Shown one piece after another: positions 1-7,235 of a stretch of 60,510 nt of DNA. A model generated the notes under the pieces. That model was not told the DNA's origin and did no database searches. It worked only from the letters and a program-made list of their open reading frames with translations. The stretch's first letter is position 1; each line of letters starts with the position of its first letter. The translations under genes and the position numbers were made by a program. The DNA is from JALONO01 sp038209965 (lineage in GTDB: Bacteria; Bacteroidota; Bacteroidia; Cytophagales; Thermoflexibacteraceae), in the NCBI GenBank assembly GCA_038209965.1, contig JBBQXF010000011.1, positions 1 to 60,510 on the forward strand, written 5' to 3'.

Positions 1-3
1 ACC

Positions 4-774
4 ATGAGCATTCTACATTTTTTTGAATTGGACGGCAAAGTTGCCCTAGTTACTGGCTGCAAACGTGGCATCGGCAAGGCGATGGCCATTGCTTTGGCAG
101 AAGCCGGCGCCGACATCATCGGTGTTTCTGCTTCGCTGGAACTTGCTGATAGTGAGGTAGAAAAAGCGGTAAATTCGTTGGGCCGAAAATTTTATGCCTA
201 TCAATGCGATTTTAAAAATCGGCCCGACTTGTACGACTTCATTGGCAAGGTAAAAGCCGACTGTCCCCCGGTTGATATTTTGGTGAACAACGCGGGTAAC
301 ATTTTACGAAAACCTGCCGCCGAACACCCCGATGAATATTGGGACGAGATCATGGAAATCAACCTGAATTCGCAGTTCATTTTAGCCCGTGAGTTTGGCA
401 AGGAAATGCTGGAAAAAGGGCAGGGGAAAATCATTTTTACGGCCTCGCTGCTCACTTTTCAGGGGGGGATCAATGTGCCAAGTTACGCCGCGAGCAAGGC
501 TGGCATTAGCTCGCTCACCAAGGCCCTTGCCAATGAATGGGCCGGTAAAGGCGTGAATGTCAACGCCATCGCCCCAGGCTACATCGCTACGGACAACACC
601 TCGGCACTGCGGACTGACCCCGTGCGCAACTCGGGCATTCTGGCCCGTATTCCGGCCGGTCGCTGGGGCGAGGCAGAAGACTTGGCCGGCGCAGTGGTGT
701 TTCTGGCCTCCCGCGCCGCCGACTACGTGCATGGCACCATCGTGACCGTTGATGGCGGGTGGATGGGGAGGTAA
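4..774 (+). CDS. kduD: 2-dehydro-3-deoxy-D-gluconate 5-dehydrogenase (SDR family)
   Basis: Cytosolic short-chain dehydrogenase of 256 residues. It shows the Rossmann glycine motif TGCKRGIG (residues 17-24), NNAG (95-98) and the catalytic triad Ser148, Tyr161 and Lys165 in the YAASK context. The opening FFELDGKVALVTG and the C-terminal DYVHGTIVTVDGGW are typical of KduD, which interconverts keto-deoxy-gluconates in pectin/uronate breakdown with NAD(P)H. Length matches the family. The ATG lies 3 bases from the window edge, so its promoter and any upstream uronate-pathway partner (such as KduI) are not visible. Other gluconate dehydrogenases of the SDR family are hard to exclude by eye. Confidence 0.88.
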   Translation: MSILHFFELDGKVALVTGCKRGIGKAMAIALAEAGADIIGVSASLELADSEVEKAVNSLGRKFYAYQCDFKNRPDLYDFIGKVKADCPPVDILVNNAGNILRKPAAEHPDEYWDEIMEINLNSQFILAREFGKEMLEKGQGKIIFTASLLTFQGGINVPSYAASKAGISSLTKALANEWAGKGVNVNAIAPGYIATDNTSALRTDPVRNSGILARIPAGRWGEAEDLAGAVVFLASRAADYVHGTIVTVDGGWMGR

Positions 775-850
775 ACGTGGTATTGACCGTTGAGAGAAGG
801 GGCCCGGCCGCATTGTTGGCCAGCCGGAAAATAGACGGCAATCTTCGCCC

Positions 851-975
851 AAGTTTGCGGCCCTTTGTCCCCCTTTGGCCGAAATGGGGATCCCGCTTGG
901 CAGCCATTCACCCACCCGCCCGCTCCCCACGCCCCGGCCAGAAAGCGCAAAAAGTTTTGGTGGAAAATCTGGTCG
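851..975. repeat. Direct repeat copy A (~125 bp), partner at 3033-3154
   Basis: From AAGTTTGCGGCC to AAAATCTGGTCG this stretch matches 3033-3154 with only scattered substitutions and a few single-base indels. The right half corresponds to the last ~21 codons of the M19 dipeptidase gene; the left half is the non-coding sequence beyond its stop codon. The two copies are in the same orientation and bracket the two lipoprotein genes. Seen directly in the sequence; recombination between copies is inferred. Confidence 0.9.
912..975 (-). pseudogene. Orphan 3' end of an M19 dipeptidase gene
   Basis: Read leftward, this piece encodes the same C-terminus as the intact dipeptidase downstream (FHQNFLRFLAGAWGAGG). 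The position of the stop codon (TAG in the intact gene, 3091-3093) is TGG here, so the reading frame runs on. No other part of the dipeptidase is present on this side, so this is a duplicated fragment and not a working gene. Confidence 0.75.
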
Positions 976-1057
976 TTCAGATCGCTATTAAAACACGGGC
1001 CCTACATGATGAAAAAATAGGAACAAACTATTTGTTTTTATTTTTAATTTACCTAGA

Positions 1058-1070
1058 TTCGTCGGACGAA
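1058..1070. promoter_or_regulatory. 13-bp perfect palindrome upstream of lipoprotein ATG
   Basis: TTCGTC-G-GACGAA forms a perfect 6-bp inverted repeat with a one-base centre, 16 bases before the ATG at 1087. Size and place fit a repressor or activator site, but no regulator can be named and chance cannot be excluded. Confidence 0.3.
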
Positions 1071-1086
1071 ACCTTAAAACGCTATT

Positions 1087-2150
1087 ATGAAAACAAATTC
1101 CAAAATTCCAAAATTCCAAAATTCTTCACTAAATTATTAGCTTTGGGCCTAATGGTTGCCGCTTGCAATCCATTGGGGCTGCAAGACCGGGATCAGCCCG
1201 GCCCAACGGGGCCAGTACCGGCTTTGACGCCGGCCAGTACCGGGAAAGTGGCGGAAAACGAGGCCAAAGTACGGCAGGATCCCCGTTTTTTTGAAGTGCG
1301 GCAGCGCAATGGCTACTTGGAAATTTCTACCCCAGCCGTGTTTGAAAAACTCCGCCAAGACTTGACCAACCAACCACAAGCCGTGCTGGATAGCTGGGAA
1401 GCCAAGTTCAGCGGTTTTGTTTCACAGCGCAGTACCCTGAAAAAAGTACGGATCGCTGAACAACGCCATTTTGAGGCCAAGGTAGCCGCCAACTTGGGGA
1501 TCCGGGACGAATCGCGCTCAGCTCTTTTCGCCCAAAACGCCCAATTGTTCACCGTGACCAACGGCCACATAACCCTCAAGCTCGGTCTGGCCCACATGGC
1601 CAAGTTTGTCAACGCCGAGGGCATCGTTAGGATTGCGGGGCACTTGTTCCAGTACGGGCCGGATTTTATCAAGGTCGTCACTGGTGGCGACGACCGGAAA
1701 ATCCCCTTGCTGGCCAGCACCCACCAGACCGACAAGGCCAACGGCATTGTGGTGCTGCCCGTGGAAAAGGCCACCCGCCCGCTGGGGCAGGGGCGGACGG
1801 AACAAAATGCTTTTGACGATGACGAAAGAGGGTTTGCCCCCACTTTTTGGTACAATGCTGGATCTTTCTACACTGCTATCAGTGCAACCGACTATCAAAT
1901 ACCAATCTACGACTACACTCAAGAGCCTTATTGGACTTGCAATGGTGATACTTGGTATTGTTATCCCAATTATCCGATCATAGGTTACACCGATATGACC
2001 TGTAGCGATACCTATTCATCCGCACAAGCCAGGCATGTTTTATTTGGTTGGCAAGCAGTAGTGATGAACGAAATAAGAGTCGTCATTGATTACCAATGTT
2101 ACAAGTCCAGTTTCCCTAAGCTCTCCAAATACTGCCTCAGTCAATTATGA
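1087..2150 (+). CDS. Lipoprotein of unknown function, signal peptide currently out of frame
   Basis: The main reading frame (clear from about 1098 to 2150) carries hydrophobic LLALGLMVAAC followed by NPLGLQD, a textbook lipobox with acylated Cys. The only sensible start, ATG at 1087 (MKTNSKIPK...), is in another frame and stops at TAG 1138-1140. Between them lie three perfect copies of an 8-bp repeat (1101-1124); losing one copy fuses the ATG to the lipobox as MKTNSKIPKFFTKLLALG. The mature part is about 330 residues, with a Cys/Tyr-rich segment near residue 260-300 of the mature chain, and resembles no family I recognise. At the 3' end another frame stays open from about 2077 to a TAA at 2257-2259 and reads like a natural C-terminus (VNYEIYNSSRTF, then GSFNLTYTT), so a second frameshift is possible. 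The ATG at 1152 would lack most of the signal peptide. Confidence 0.6.
1101..1124 (+). repeat. 8-bp short tandem repeat, unit CAAAATTC x3
   Basis: Three perfect head-to-tail copies of CAAAATTC, preceded by a partial copy (AAATTC, 1095-1100), start 14 bases after the ATG at 1087. Eight is not a multiple of three, so each gain or loss changes the frame. Two or five copies connect the ATG to the downstream lipoprotein frame; three (as here) or four do not. Confidence 0.9.
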
Positions 2151-2271
2151 AATCTATAACAGCTCCCGGACTTTTGTGAGTGCGGTGTCGACGCACACCG
2201 CCATTCGCAATACGTACGGCTCATTCAATTTAACTTATACCACTTTTGTTTCCATTTAACCCATCCCAGCC

Positions 2272-2982
2272 ATGAAAAAGTACTTGTTATTTCTCAGTAT
2301 CGCCTGCCTTGCCCTGCTTTCAGCCTGCGGGCCAGCCCGGCCCGAACTGGCGGCTAGTTGCCAGCCCGACCACCAGCAGAGCAGTTATTTTGCCGGGCTG
2401 GTGGGCGGCCAGTGCGTGGCCGTTTCGCTGGAAGCACCCCTAACGACCGGGTACGCCGTTTATGGTCGTCGCGACCAGCCCCGCCCCGATGCATACGAAA
2501 CGACTATCGGTTACAATTGGAGCAGCCGGGATTACCGCTTCAATGCATTACAGGTCAATTTTCTCTACCCCGATCCAGAAGCCGACGGGGAAACCCGGCC
2601 CGAGGAATATTGGGAGCTGGTGCCCGGTCGCCAAGCTTGGGGGCATATCGATAGCCCCAGACCGCCTGATGCCCCAATGGTTAGGGCACCAGTTAAAGGA
2701 GTAATTGTTCGCCAATGGGCAAGCAATGTCCCATCCTCATCGACCGGGACATTTCGCTCCAACACGGGCCCCCAAGGGCCGGAAAACTACGTAGAGATCA
2801 CCAAGGTGGAACAACATGCCACCTCGCCCGATCATTTGTGGATCACGGGCCGGCTGAGCGTGGATCTGTACAATTTCATGGGCCAACCCATGCAGAAAAT
2901 CCATAATGCTGAGTTCCGGGGTAGCATGCTCAAGCCCAAGTTGCTGGCCGAGCGGTCCGTTTGGCCGCCCAAGGTCAGATAA
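2272..2982 (+). CDS. Small secreted lipoprotein, unknown function
   Basis: 236 residues. The N-terminus MKKYLLFLSIACLALLSACG is a classical type-II signal peptide with lipobox LLSAC, Cys19 being the predicted acylation site, so the protein should be anchored in a membrane and face the periplasm or surface. The rest is rich in Pro, Arg and aromatic residues and shows no motif I recognise. It follows the first lipoprotein gene by about 120 bases on the same strand, and both lie between the two ~125-bp direct repeats, suggesting they arrived or are maintained as one module. Confidence 0.75.
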   Translation: MKKYLLFLSIACLALLSACGPARPELAASCQPDHQQSSYFAGLVGGQCVAVSLEAPLTTGYAVYGRRDQPRPDAYETTIGYNWSSRDYRFNALQVNFLYPDPEADGETRPEEYWELVPGRQAWGHIDSPRPPDAPMVRAPVKGVIVRQWASNVPSSSTGTFRSNTGPQGPENYVEITKVEQHATSPDHLWITGRLSVDLYNFMGQPMQKIHNAEFRGSMLKPKLLAERSVWPPKVR

Positions 2983-3015
2983 GCTGCCCTGACCAGACAA
3001 CTTTGATTGGGCCAC

Positions 3016-3044
3016 GGCCGCAAACTTGGGCGAAGTTTGCGGCC
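3016..3044. terminator. Perfect 12-bp inverted repeat between convergent genes
   Basis: GGCCGCAAACTT and AAGTTTGCGGCC (3016-3027 and 3033-3044) pair perfectly around a 5-base loop GGGCG. It lies between the end of the rightward lipoprotein gene (2982) and the end of the leftward dipeptidase gene (3091). No T-tract follows on either strand, so it may be an RNA end-protecting stem rather than an intrinsic terminator. Confidence 0.5.
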
Positions 3045-3154
3045 GTTGCCCCCTTTGGCCGAAATGGGATCCTGCTTGGCAGCCATTCACCTACCCGCCC
3101 GCTCCCCACGCCCCGGCCAGAAAGCGCAAAAAGTTTTGGTGGAAAATCTGGTCG
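3033..3154. repeat. Direct repeat copy B (~122 bp), partner at 851-975
   Basis: Same-orientation copy of 851-975. It covers the right arm of the hairpin, the spacer past the dipeptidase stop codon and the last 21 codons of the dipeptidase gene. As copy B belongs to an intact gene, it is the likely parent copy. Confidence 0.9.
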
Positions 3155-4176
3155 ATGTCTTGATCCGAGTAGCCGCGATTTTGCAAAATGGCTGCCAGTT
3201 TTTGCAGGTCGGCGATGCTCTCCAGATCTTGGGGGCACTGCTCCCGGCCAAAGGCCCCATCCAGATCGGAGCCAATGCCCACGTGCAGCGAGTTGCCGGC
3301 CAACTGGCAAATGTGATCGATGTGCGGGACAATGTGGGCCAAGGTCAAGCCGGTGTTTTGGGGGGTGCTCTGGCCCCGCACCCAGCCCGGGATCATCATC
3401 CATGCATCAAAGGCCATCCCAATAACGGCCTTTCTTTCAATGAGTTCCCGGATTTGATCGTCGGTAAACTGGCGGTCGTTGGGCGTGACTTGGCGGCACA
3501 AATGGTGGCTGGCCCACACCGGCCCCCGGAAATGATCCATCGCCTCCCGAAAACTGGTGTCGCACAAGTGGGTGGCATCCAAGATGAGGTGGAGCTGTTC
3601 CATTTCGCGCAGCAGCTCCCGCCCCCGGTGCCCAATGCCGCCCTCCGAAGCGGTGCCGTGCGCATATACGCCCGGGCCGTAATGGGCGGGGCCGACGGCC
3701 CGCAGCCCACCGCGGTAGGCTTTTTCCAAGTAAGAAATTTCTACCAACGAGTCGGCCCCCTCCAAGCTCAAGAGGTATCCAATGGGCAGTGGGCCGGGAT
3801 CGGCCGGGCTTTCCCATAGCCCCAAGTGGTGCTGCAGCCCGGCCCAGTCGCGGATCTGGACCAGTTGGCCCTGGGCTTCCATGGCCTCGTACCAAGCCAG
3901 TTGGCCTTGGGTCTGGGCCCACGCTTGGGCGGGCGAGTGCCAGCCGGGGAGGGGGTTGCCGGGCGCGACGTACCGGGCGATCTGGGTGGCCACGCACAGG
4001 CCGATGTGGCCCCGGCGCATTTCGGCCAAACTGACCACGCCGCGCCCCCGGTCGGGTTTGTCGGTCAGGTGCTGCTCCCGCTCGCGGAGGGTGCGGAGAT
4101 CCTGGGCCAGGTCGCGGTTCCACTCCAGCGCGTTCATGGCCAGGTCCAGGTGCGCATCAAAAATCAGTCGTTTCAT
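3091..4176 (-). CDS. Membrane dipeptidase family peptidase (M19)
   Basis: 361 residues. Zn-ligand motifs of the renal-dipeptidase family appear in order: DAHLD (His9, Asp11), SLEG (Glu139), DATH (His203), SHH (His224/225) and the late SDLDG (303-307). These enzymes cleave dipeptides and accept a D-residue at the C-terminal position. No signal peptide is visible, so it is probably cytosolic. ATG 4176 starts 2 bases after the stop of the upstream gene (4179), which decides the start over longer in-frame extensions. It is the last gene of a leftward operon with a D-amino-acid enzyme and RidA, pointing to release of free D-amino acids. Its 3' end is duplicated at 912-975. Confidence 0.88.
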   Translation of the reverse strand: MKRLIFDAHLDLAMNALEWNRDLAQDLRTLREREQHLTDKPDRGRGVVSLAEMRRGHIGLCVATQIARYVAPGNPLPGWHSPAQAWAQTQGQLAWYEAMEAQGQLVQIRDWAGLQHHLGLWESPADPGPLPIGYLLSLEGADSLVEISYLEKAYRGGLRAVGPAHYGPGVYAHGTASEGGIGHRGRELLREMEQLHLILDATHLCDTSFREAMDHFRGPVWASHHLCRQVTPNDRQFTDDQIRELIERKAVIGMAFDAWMMIPGWVRGQSTPQNTGLTLAHIVPHIDHICQLAGNSLHVGIGSDLDGAFGREQCPQDLESIADLQKLAAILQNRGYSDQDIDQIFHQNFLRFLAGAWGAGG

Positions 4177-4178
4177 TG

Positions 4179-5300
4179 TTACACGGTTAGTTTTCGGTTG
4201 CGGGCCACCACCGGCCATTGGCCCACGATTGCGCCGTTTTCTACCACCGACACCTCGTTGTACAGGTTGACCGTGGGGCAAATGTGGTAGGGAACCCCGT
4301 AGAAAAGTTGCCCGACTTGGTAGCGATCCCAGTCGTCCACGGCCAGCACCAAGTGTTCTTCACTCTGGGAAATGACCTGATAATCGTCCAAGTTGAGGAA
4401 CTTGACCCGTTTGTCCAGCGGGTTTTCGGCTGCCACGGCCTTGTGGCCCAGATCCAGGGTAAGGTAGCCGGGCTTGGGCTTGGAGATGATCCGGGTGAGC
4501 AGCAGGGCCGCCCACTCAAATGGCTGCTCGGGCAGCGACTCACCATAGCCCCAGTCGGAGAGCAGGCAAGTGCCCGGGCTGCAATGCACCCCTTTGCGCT
4601 GGGCGTGCGCCGTGAAAGCGGGAGTGCCCCCGCACACTACCATCGGCTGGGGCAGGCCCGCCGCCACGATTTGATCCACCAAGGTTTCCACCGGGTCAAA
4701 GGCCGCATCAATGGCCCGTTTCCGCTCCGTAAAGTCAGATTGGCGGAAGTTGCCATCATACACGTGCAGGCCGGCGCAGTGCAGGTGCGGGTACGCGGCC
4801 CGGTCGGCCAGGGATTGATAAAAAGCAAATAGGGCAGGATCAACCGGGTGCCCGCTCCGATCCATGGCATTGTTGACATCCACAAAAACCTGGGCCGTTA
4901 GCTGGTGCTGGGCCAAGGTCTGATCCAAGTGGGCGGCCATTTCTGGGCAATCGACGAGCGAAGCAAACTGGACCTGCGGATATTTGGCCTGCAACTGGGC
5001 CAGCCGCTCGGCCTTGGGCCCCACCAATTGGTGGGCAATCAGCACGAATGTCCCCCCGGCCAGGGCCACCATCTCGGCTTCGGCAATGGTGGCGGCCTTG
5101 AACTTGCGGATGCCCGCCGCCAATTGCAATTGGACGATCTCGGCCATTTTGTAGGTCTTGACGTGGGGGATCAGCCGGTCGGGGGCACCCGCCAATCGCA
5201 CCATGGCGGCAATGTTGTGCTGCACCCGTTCGTGGTACACGACCAGCGCGGGCGTGTCGATCAGTTGGTCGTCCTTGATCGCAAACCAAACTTTTTCCAT
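4179..5300 (-). CDS. D-serine dehydratase / D-threonine aldolase-like PLP enzyme
   Basis: 373 residues, fold-type III (alanine-racemase-like N-terminal barrel). DTPALVVY near residue 15 and the PLP-lysine region HVKTYK (46-51) are diagnostic, and the C-terminal HIC (His339, Cys341) matches the His-x-Cys metal site of D-threonine aldolase and eukaryotic-type D-serine dehydratase. The family either cleaves D-threonine to glycine plus acetaldehyde or dehydrates D-serine to pyruvate via 2-aminoacrylate. The gene sits between RidA (64 bases upstream) and the M19 dipeptidase (2-base gap). A RidA neighbour favours the dehydratase reaction, because RidA hydrolyses the reactive enamine it makes; this is inference. 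Start chosen at MEKVWF; longer frames overlap ridA. Confidence 0.85.
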   Translation of the reverse strand: MEKVWFAIKDDQLIDTPALVVYHERVQHNIAAMVRLAGAPDRLIPHVKTYKMAEIVQLQLAAGIRKFKAATIAEAEMVALAGGTFVLIAHQLVGPKAERLAQLQAKYPQVQFASLVDCPEMAAHLDQTLAQHQLTAQVFVDVNNAMDRSGHPVDPALFAFYQSLADRAAYPHLHCAGLHVYDGNFRQSDFTERKRAIDAAFDPVETLVDQIVAAGLPQPMVVCGGTPAFTAHAQRKGVHCSPGTCLLSDWGYGESLPEQPFEWAALLLTRIISKPKPGYLTLDLGHKAVAAENPLDKRVKFLNLDDYQVISQSEEHLVLAVDDWDRYQVGQLFYGVPYHICPTVNLYNEVSVVENGAIVGQWPVVARNRKLTV

Positions 5301-5364
5301 ATAGTTGACAGATGGGTAAGGCTGAAGAAAAGCAGAAAATTGGCCAATAAAGCCGTTGAAAAAA

Positions 5365-5829
5365 TCAACTGGCCAACTCAAAAATGGCCTCGATCTCCAC
5401 CGGGATGTTGTCGGGCAGGGAACCCATGCCCACCGCGCTGCGCACGCCCACGCCACGATCCGCGCCCCAAATGGCGGCAAAAAGCTCACTGCACCCGTTG
5501 ATCACATAAGGATGGCGGGCAAAATCGGGGGTGGCGTTCACCATGCCCAGCACCTTGATCACCCTACCTATGCGATCGAGTGATCCCAGATTGGCTTTCA
5601 GGGTAGCCAAAATGGCCAGCCCGACCTGCTGGGCGGCGGCCTTGGCCCCATCGGCATCCAGATCGGTGCCCACTTTGCCAATGATGAGCGATCCATCGGC
5701 CTGGACCGTGCCGTGGCCCGATACATACACGAGGTTGCCCACGATCAAAAATGGCTTGTAAACTCCCAGTGGTTTGGGGGCCGGCGGGAGTTGGAGATTG
5801 AGTTGGTTAAAATTTTCTTCGGGTTTCAT
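5365..5829 (-). CDS. RidA-family enamine/imine deaminase
   Basis: 154 residues, YjgF/RidA fold. The family hallmarks VYVSGHG, then RVIKVLGMVNATPDF, and near the end VGVRSAVGMGSLPDNIPVEIEA are all present; the Arg in VRSA and Glu in EIEA correspond to substrate-binding positions. RidA proteins hydrolyse 2-aminoacrylate and related enamines released by PLP enzymes. First gene of the leftward operon with the D-Ser/D-Thr enzyme and the dipeptidase, a telling partnership. The slightly long form (C-terminal variant resembling the TdcF-like endoribonuclease group) is common in Bacteroidota. ATG 5829 (MKPEEN) is preferred to the upstream extension. Confidence 0.88.
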   Translation of the reverse strand: MKPEENFNQLNLQLPPAPKPLGVYKPFLIVGNLVYVSGHGTVQADGSLIIGKVGTDLDADGAKAAAQQVGLAILATLKANLGSLDRIGRVIKVLGMVNATPDFARHPYVINGCSELFAAIWGADRGVGVRSAVGMGSLPDNIPVEIEAIFELAS

Positions 5830-6278
5830 GCAGTCAAGGGAAAAACGCTGGTAAAGATAGTCGGTTTGAGGCGATTGGGTAGGGGAAAGGGCCAAAAGCT
5901 CTTTTCCTTTGAATTTTATGCCTCATTGGGTTAAATTGCCCCCGGATAGGCCAACTTGGATCCGGCCAATCCAGCGAGTTGGTTTATCAATGAAACCAAG
6001 GACTTTTTCGCAACTATTTGGGCAATATGGCTCGCGGTAAATTACCCAGTTTTGAGAATGACACCAATGAGTATTTTTTTATGAAATCCATTAACTTTTT
6101 ATTTGCTCAATTAATTACTTATTGGTCACTATTTACGTACCTGTTTTCACAAATTCATAATTTTTTAAATGCCTCATTATCTACTATTTTACTTAACGAA
6201 ACTGTTACCAATCCGATCGTAATACCTTGAACAACCCAACTTTATTTTGTGAACCCTTTTAACTTTTTTCACTGATCA
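5830..6278. other. Intergenic, AT-rich, no gene seen
   Basis: About 450 bases between the leftward ridA and the rightward broken DUF5995 gene. The only structure seen is a 7-bp inverted repeat TTGGTTT/AAACCAA (5979-5999) followed closely by TTTTT, a weak terminator-like stem. The right half is strongly AT-rich and likely holds divergent promoters, but no convincing TAnnTTTG element stands out. Confidence 0.4.
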
Positions 6279-7023
6279 ATGCCCGCCCATACCATCGCCG
6301 AAGTAATCGTACAATTGGATCAGATCATTGCGCAAACGGAGCACGACAACAACCCCTTGGGCTATTTTGCGGCCCTTACCGCCACATTACGCTACGGGTG
6401 CAAACGGGGATCGCCCGGCAAGAGTTTGAGGACAATGCCCGCGTGGAACGGCTGGATGTGATTTTTGCCAACCCGTTACCTGTCCGCGTGGGAGCAGTGG
6501 CACGCCCACGACCCAAGCATGGGCGCTGGTGTTTGCCGCCGGGCTGGACAACAACCTGATGGTGATGCAGCACTTGGCCATGGGGATCAATGCCCACATC
6601 AACTTCGACTTGGGCATTGCGGCGGCCCGAACGGTCCCGGGCGAACCGCTTGGCAAGCTAAAAAATGATTTTGACCTGATCAATCGGTTGCTGGCCGAAC
6701 AGGTGGACGAGGTACAGCGCAAACTGTCGCAAGCGCTGCCCCTGATGGCCGTGGTGGACAGGTTCGCCGGCCGTCTGGATGAAAATTTGGCCAACTTTAT
6801 CATCAATATTTCCCGGGGGGCAGCCTGGAGGATCGCCCTCGGCTGCGCCAAACACTCCGACCCCAAGCGCAAAGCAGATTATTTGGTCAGGCTTGACTTG
6901 TTCAACGCTGCGTTGTCCCACAAAATCCAATACCCCGGGTGGTGGTTCAGGCGGGGCATTGATGTGGTGCGGCCCACCGAGCAGGTCAGCCCGGCGGCCA
7001 TTATCCGGCTGTTGGCCAGCTAG
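6279..7023 (+). pseudogene. DUF5995-like gene broken by three frameshifts
   Basis: Joining pieces from three frames gives one sensible protein of about 245 residues: MPAHTIAEVIVQLDQII...YFAAL / YRHITLRV...VERLDVIFAN / RYLSAWEQWHAHDPSMGA / LVFAAGLDNNLMVMQHLAMG...INAHINFDLGIA. The pattern (LRV..GI..FED..R.ERLDVIFANRY, then HMG/INAHI-D) is that of the DUF5995 family, whose function is unknown. The shifts fall near 6378 (CTTAC where CTTTAC is expected), 6471 (one extra C in AACCCG) and 6525 (two bases missing). The last 165 codons are intact. Either a decayed gene or a patch of poor sequence. Confidence 0.75.
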
Positions 7024-7235
7024 CGGCACTGTTCCATTGGCTGCTGGTCAAAACTTCGCCCCACCCTGGAGTGTCGTGCCAATTTTTTGGCTTGCCCAGT
7101 CGGATTTGCCAACCCGACCAGGTCAGGCTAATGTTGCTACCACTTGGCCCCGGATCCGCTCACCGGCTTGGCCCAAACGTTGTGGGATAATTGGAACGGG
7201 GGATTTCGCCCCAATCAAGCTAACGCTCTATTGCT

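Noticed and set aside
759..1086. In-frame extension of the first lipoprotein upstream to 759
   Set aside because: The extra ~110 residues overlap the end of kduD and the duplicated dipeptidase fragment, and would place the lipobox far inside the protein.
6018..6230. 70-residue open frame in the AT-rich gap
   Set aside because: Composition reflects AT-richness; no start context, family or conservation argument.
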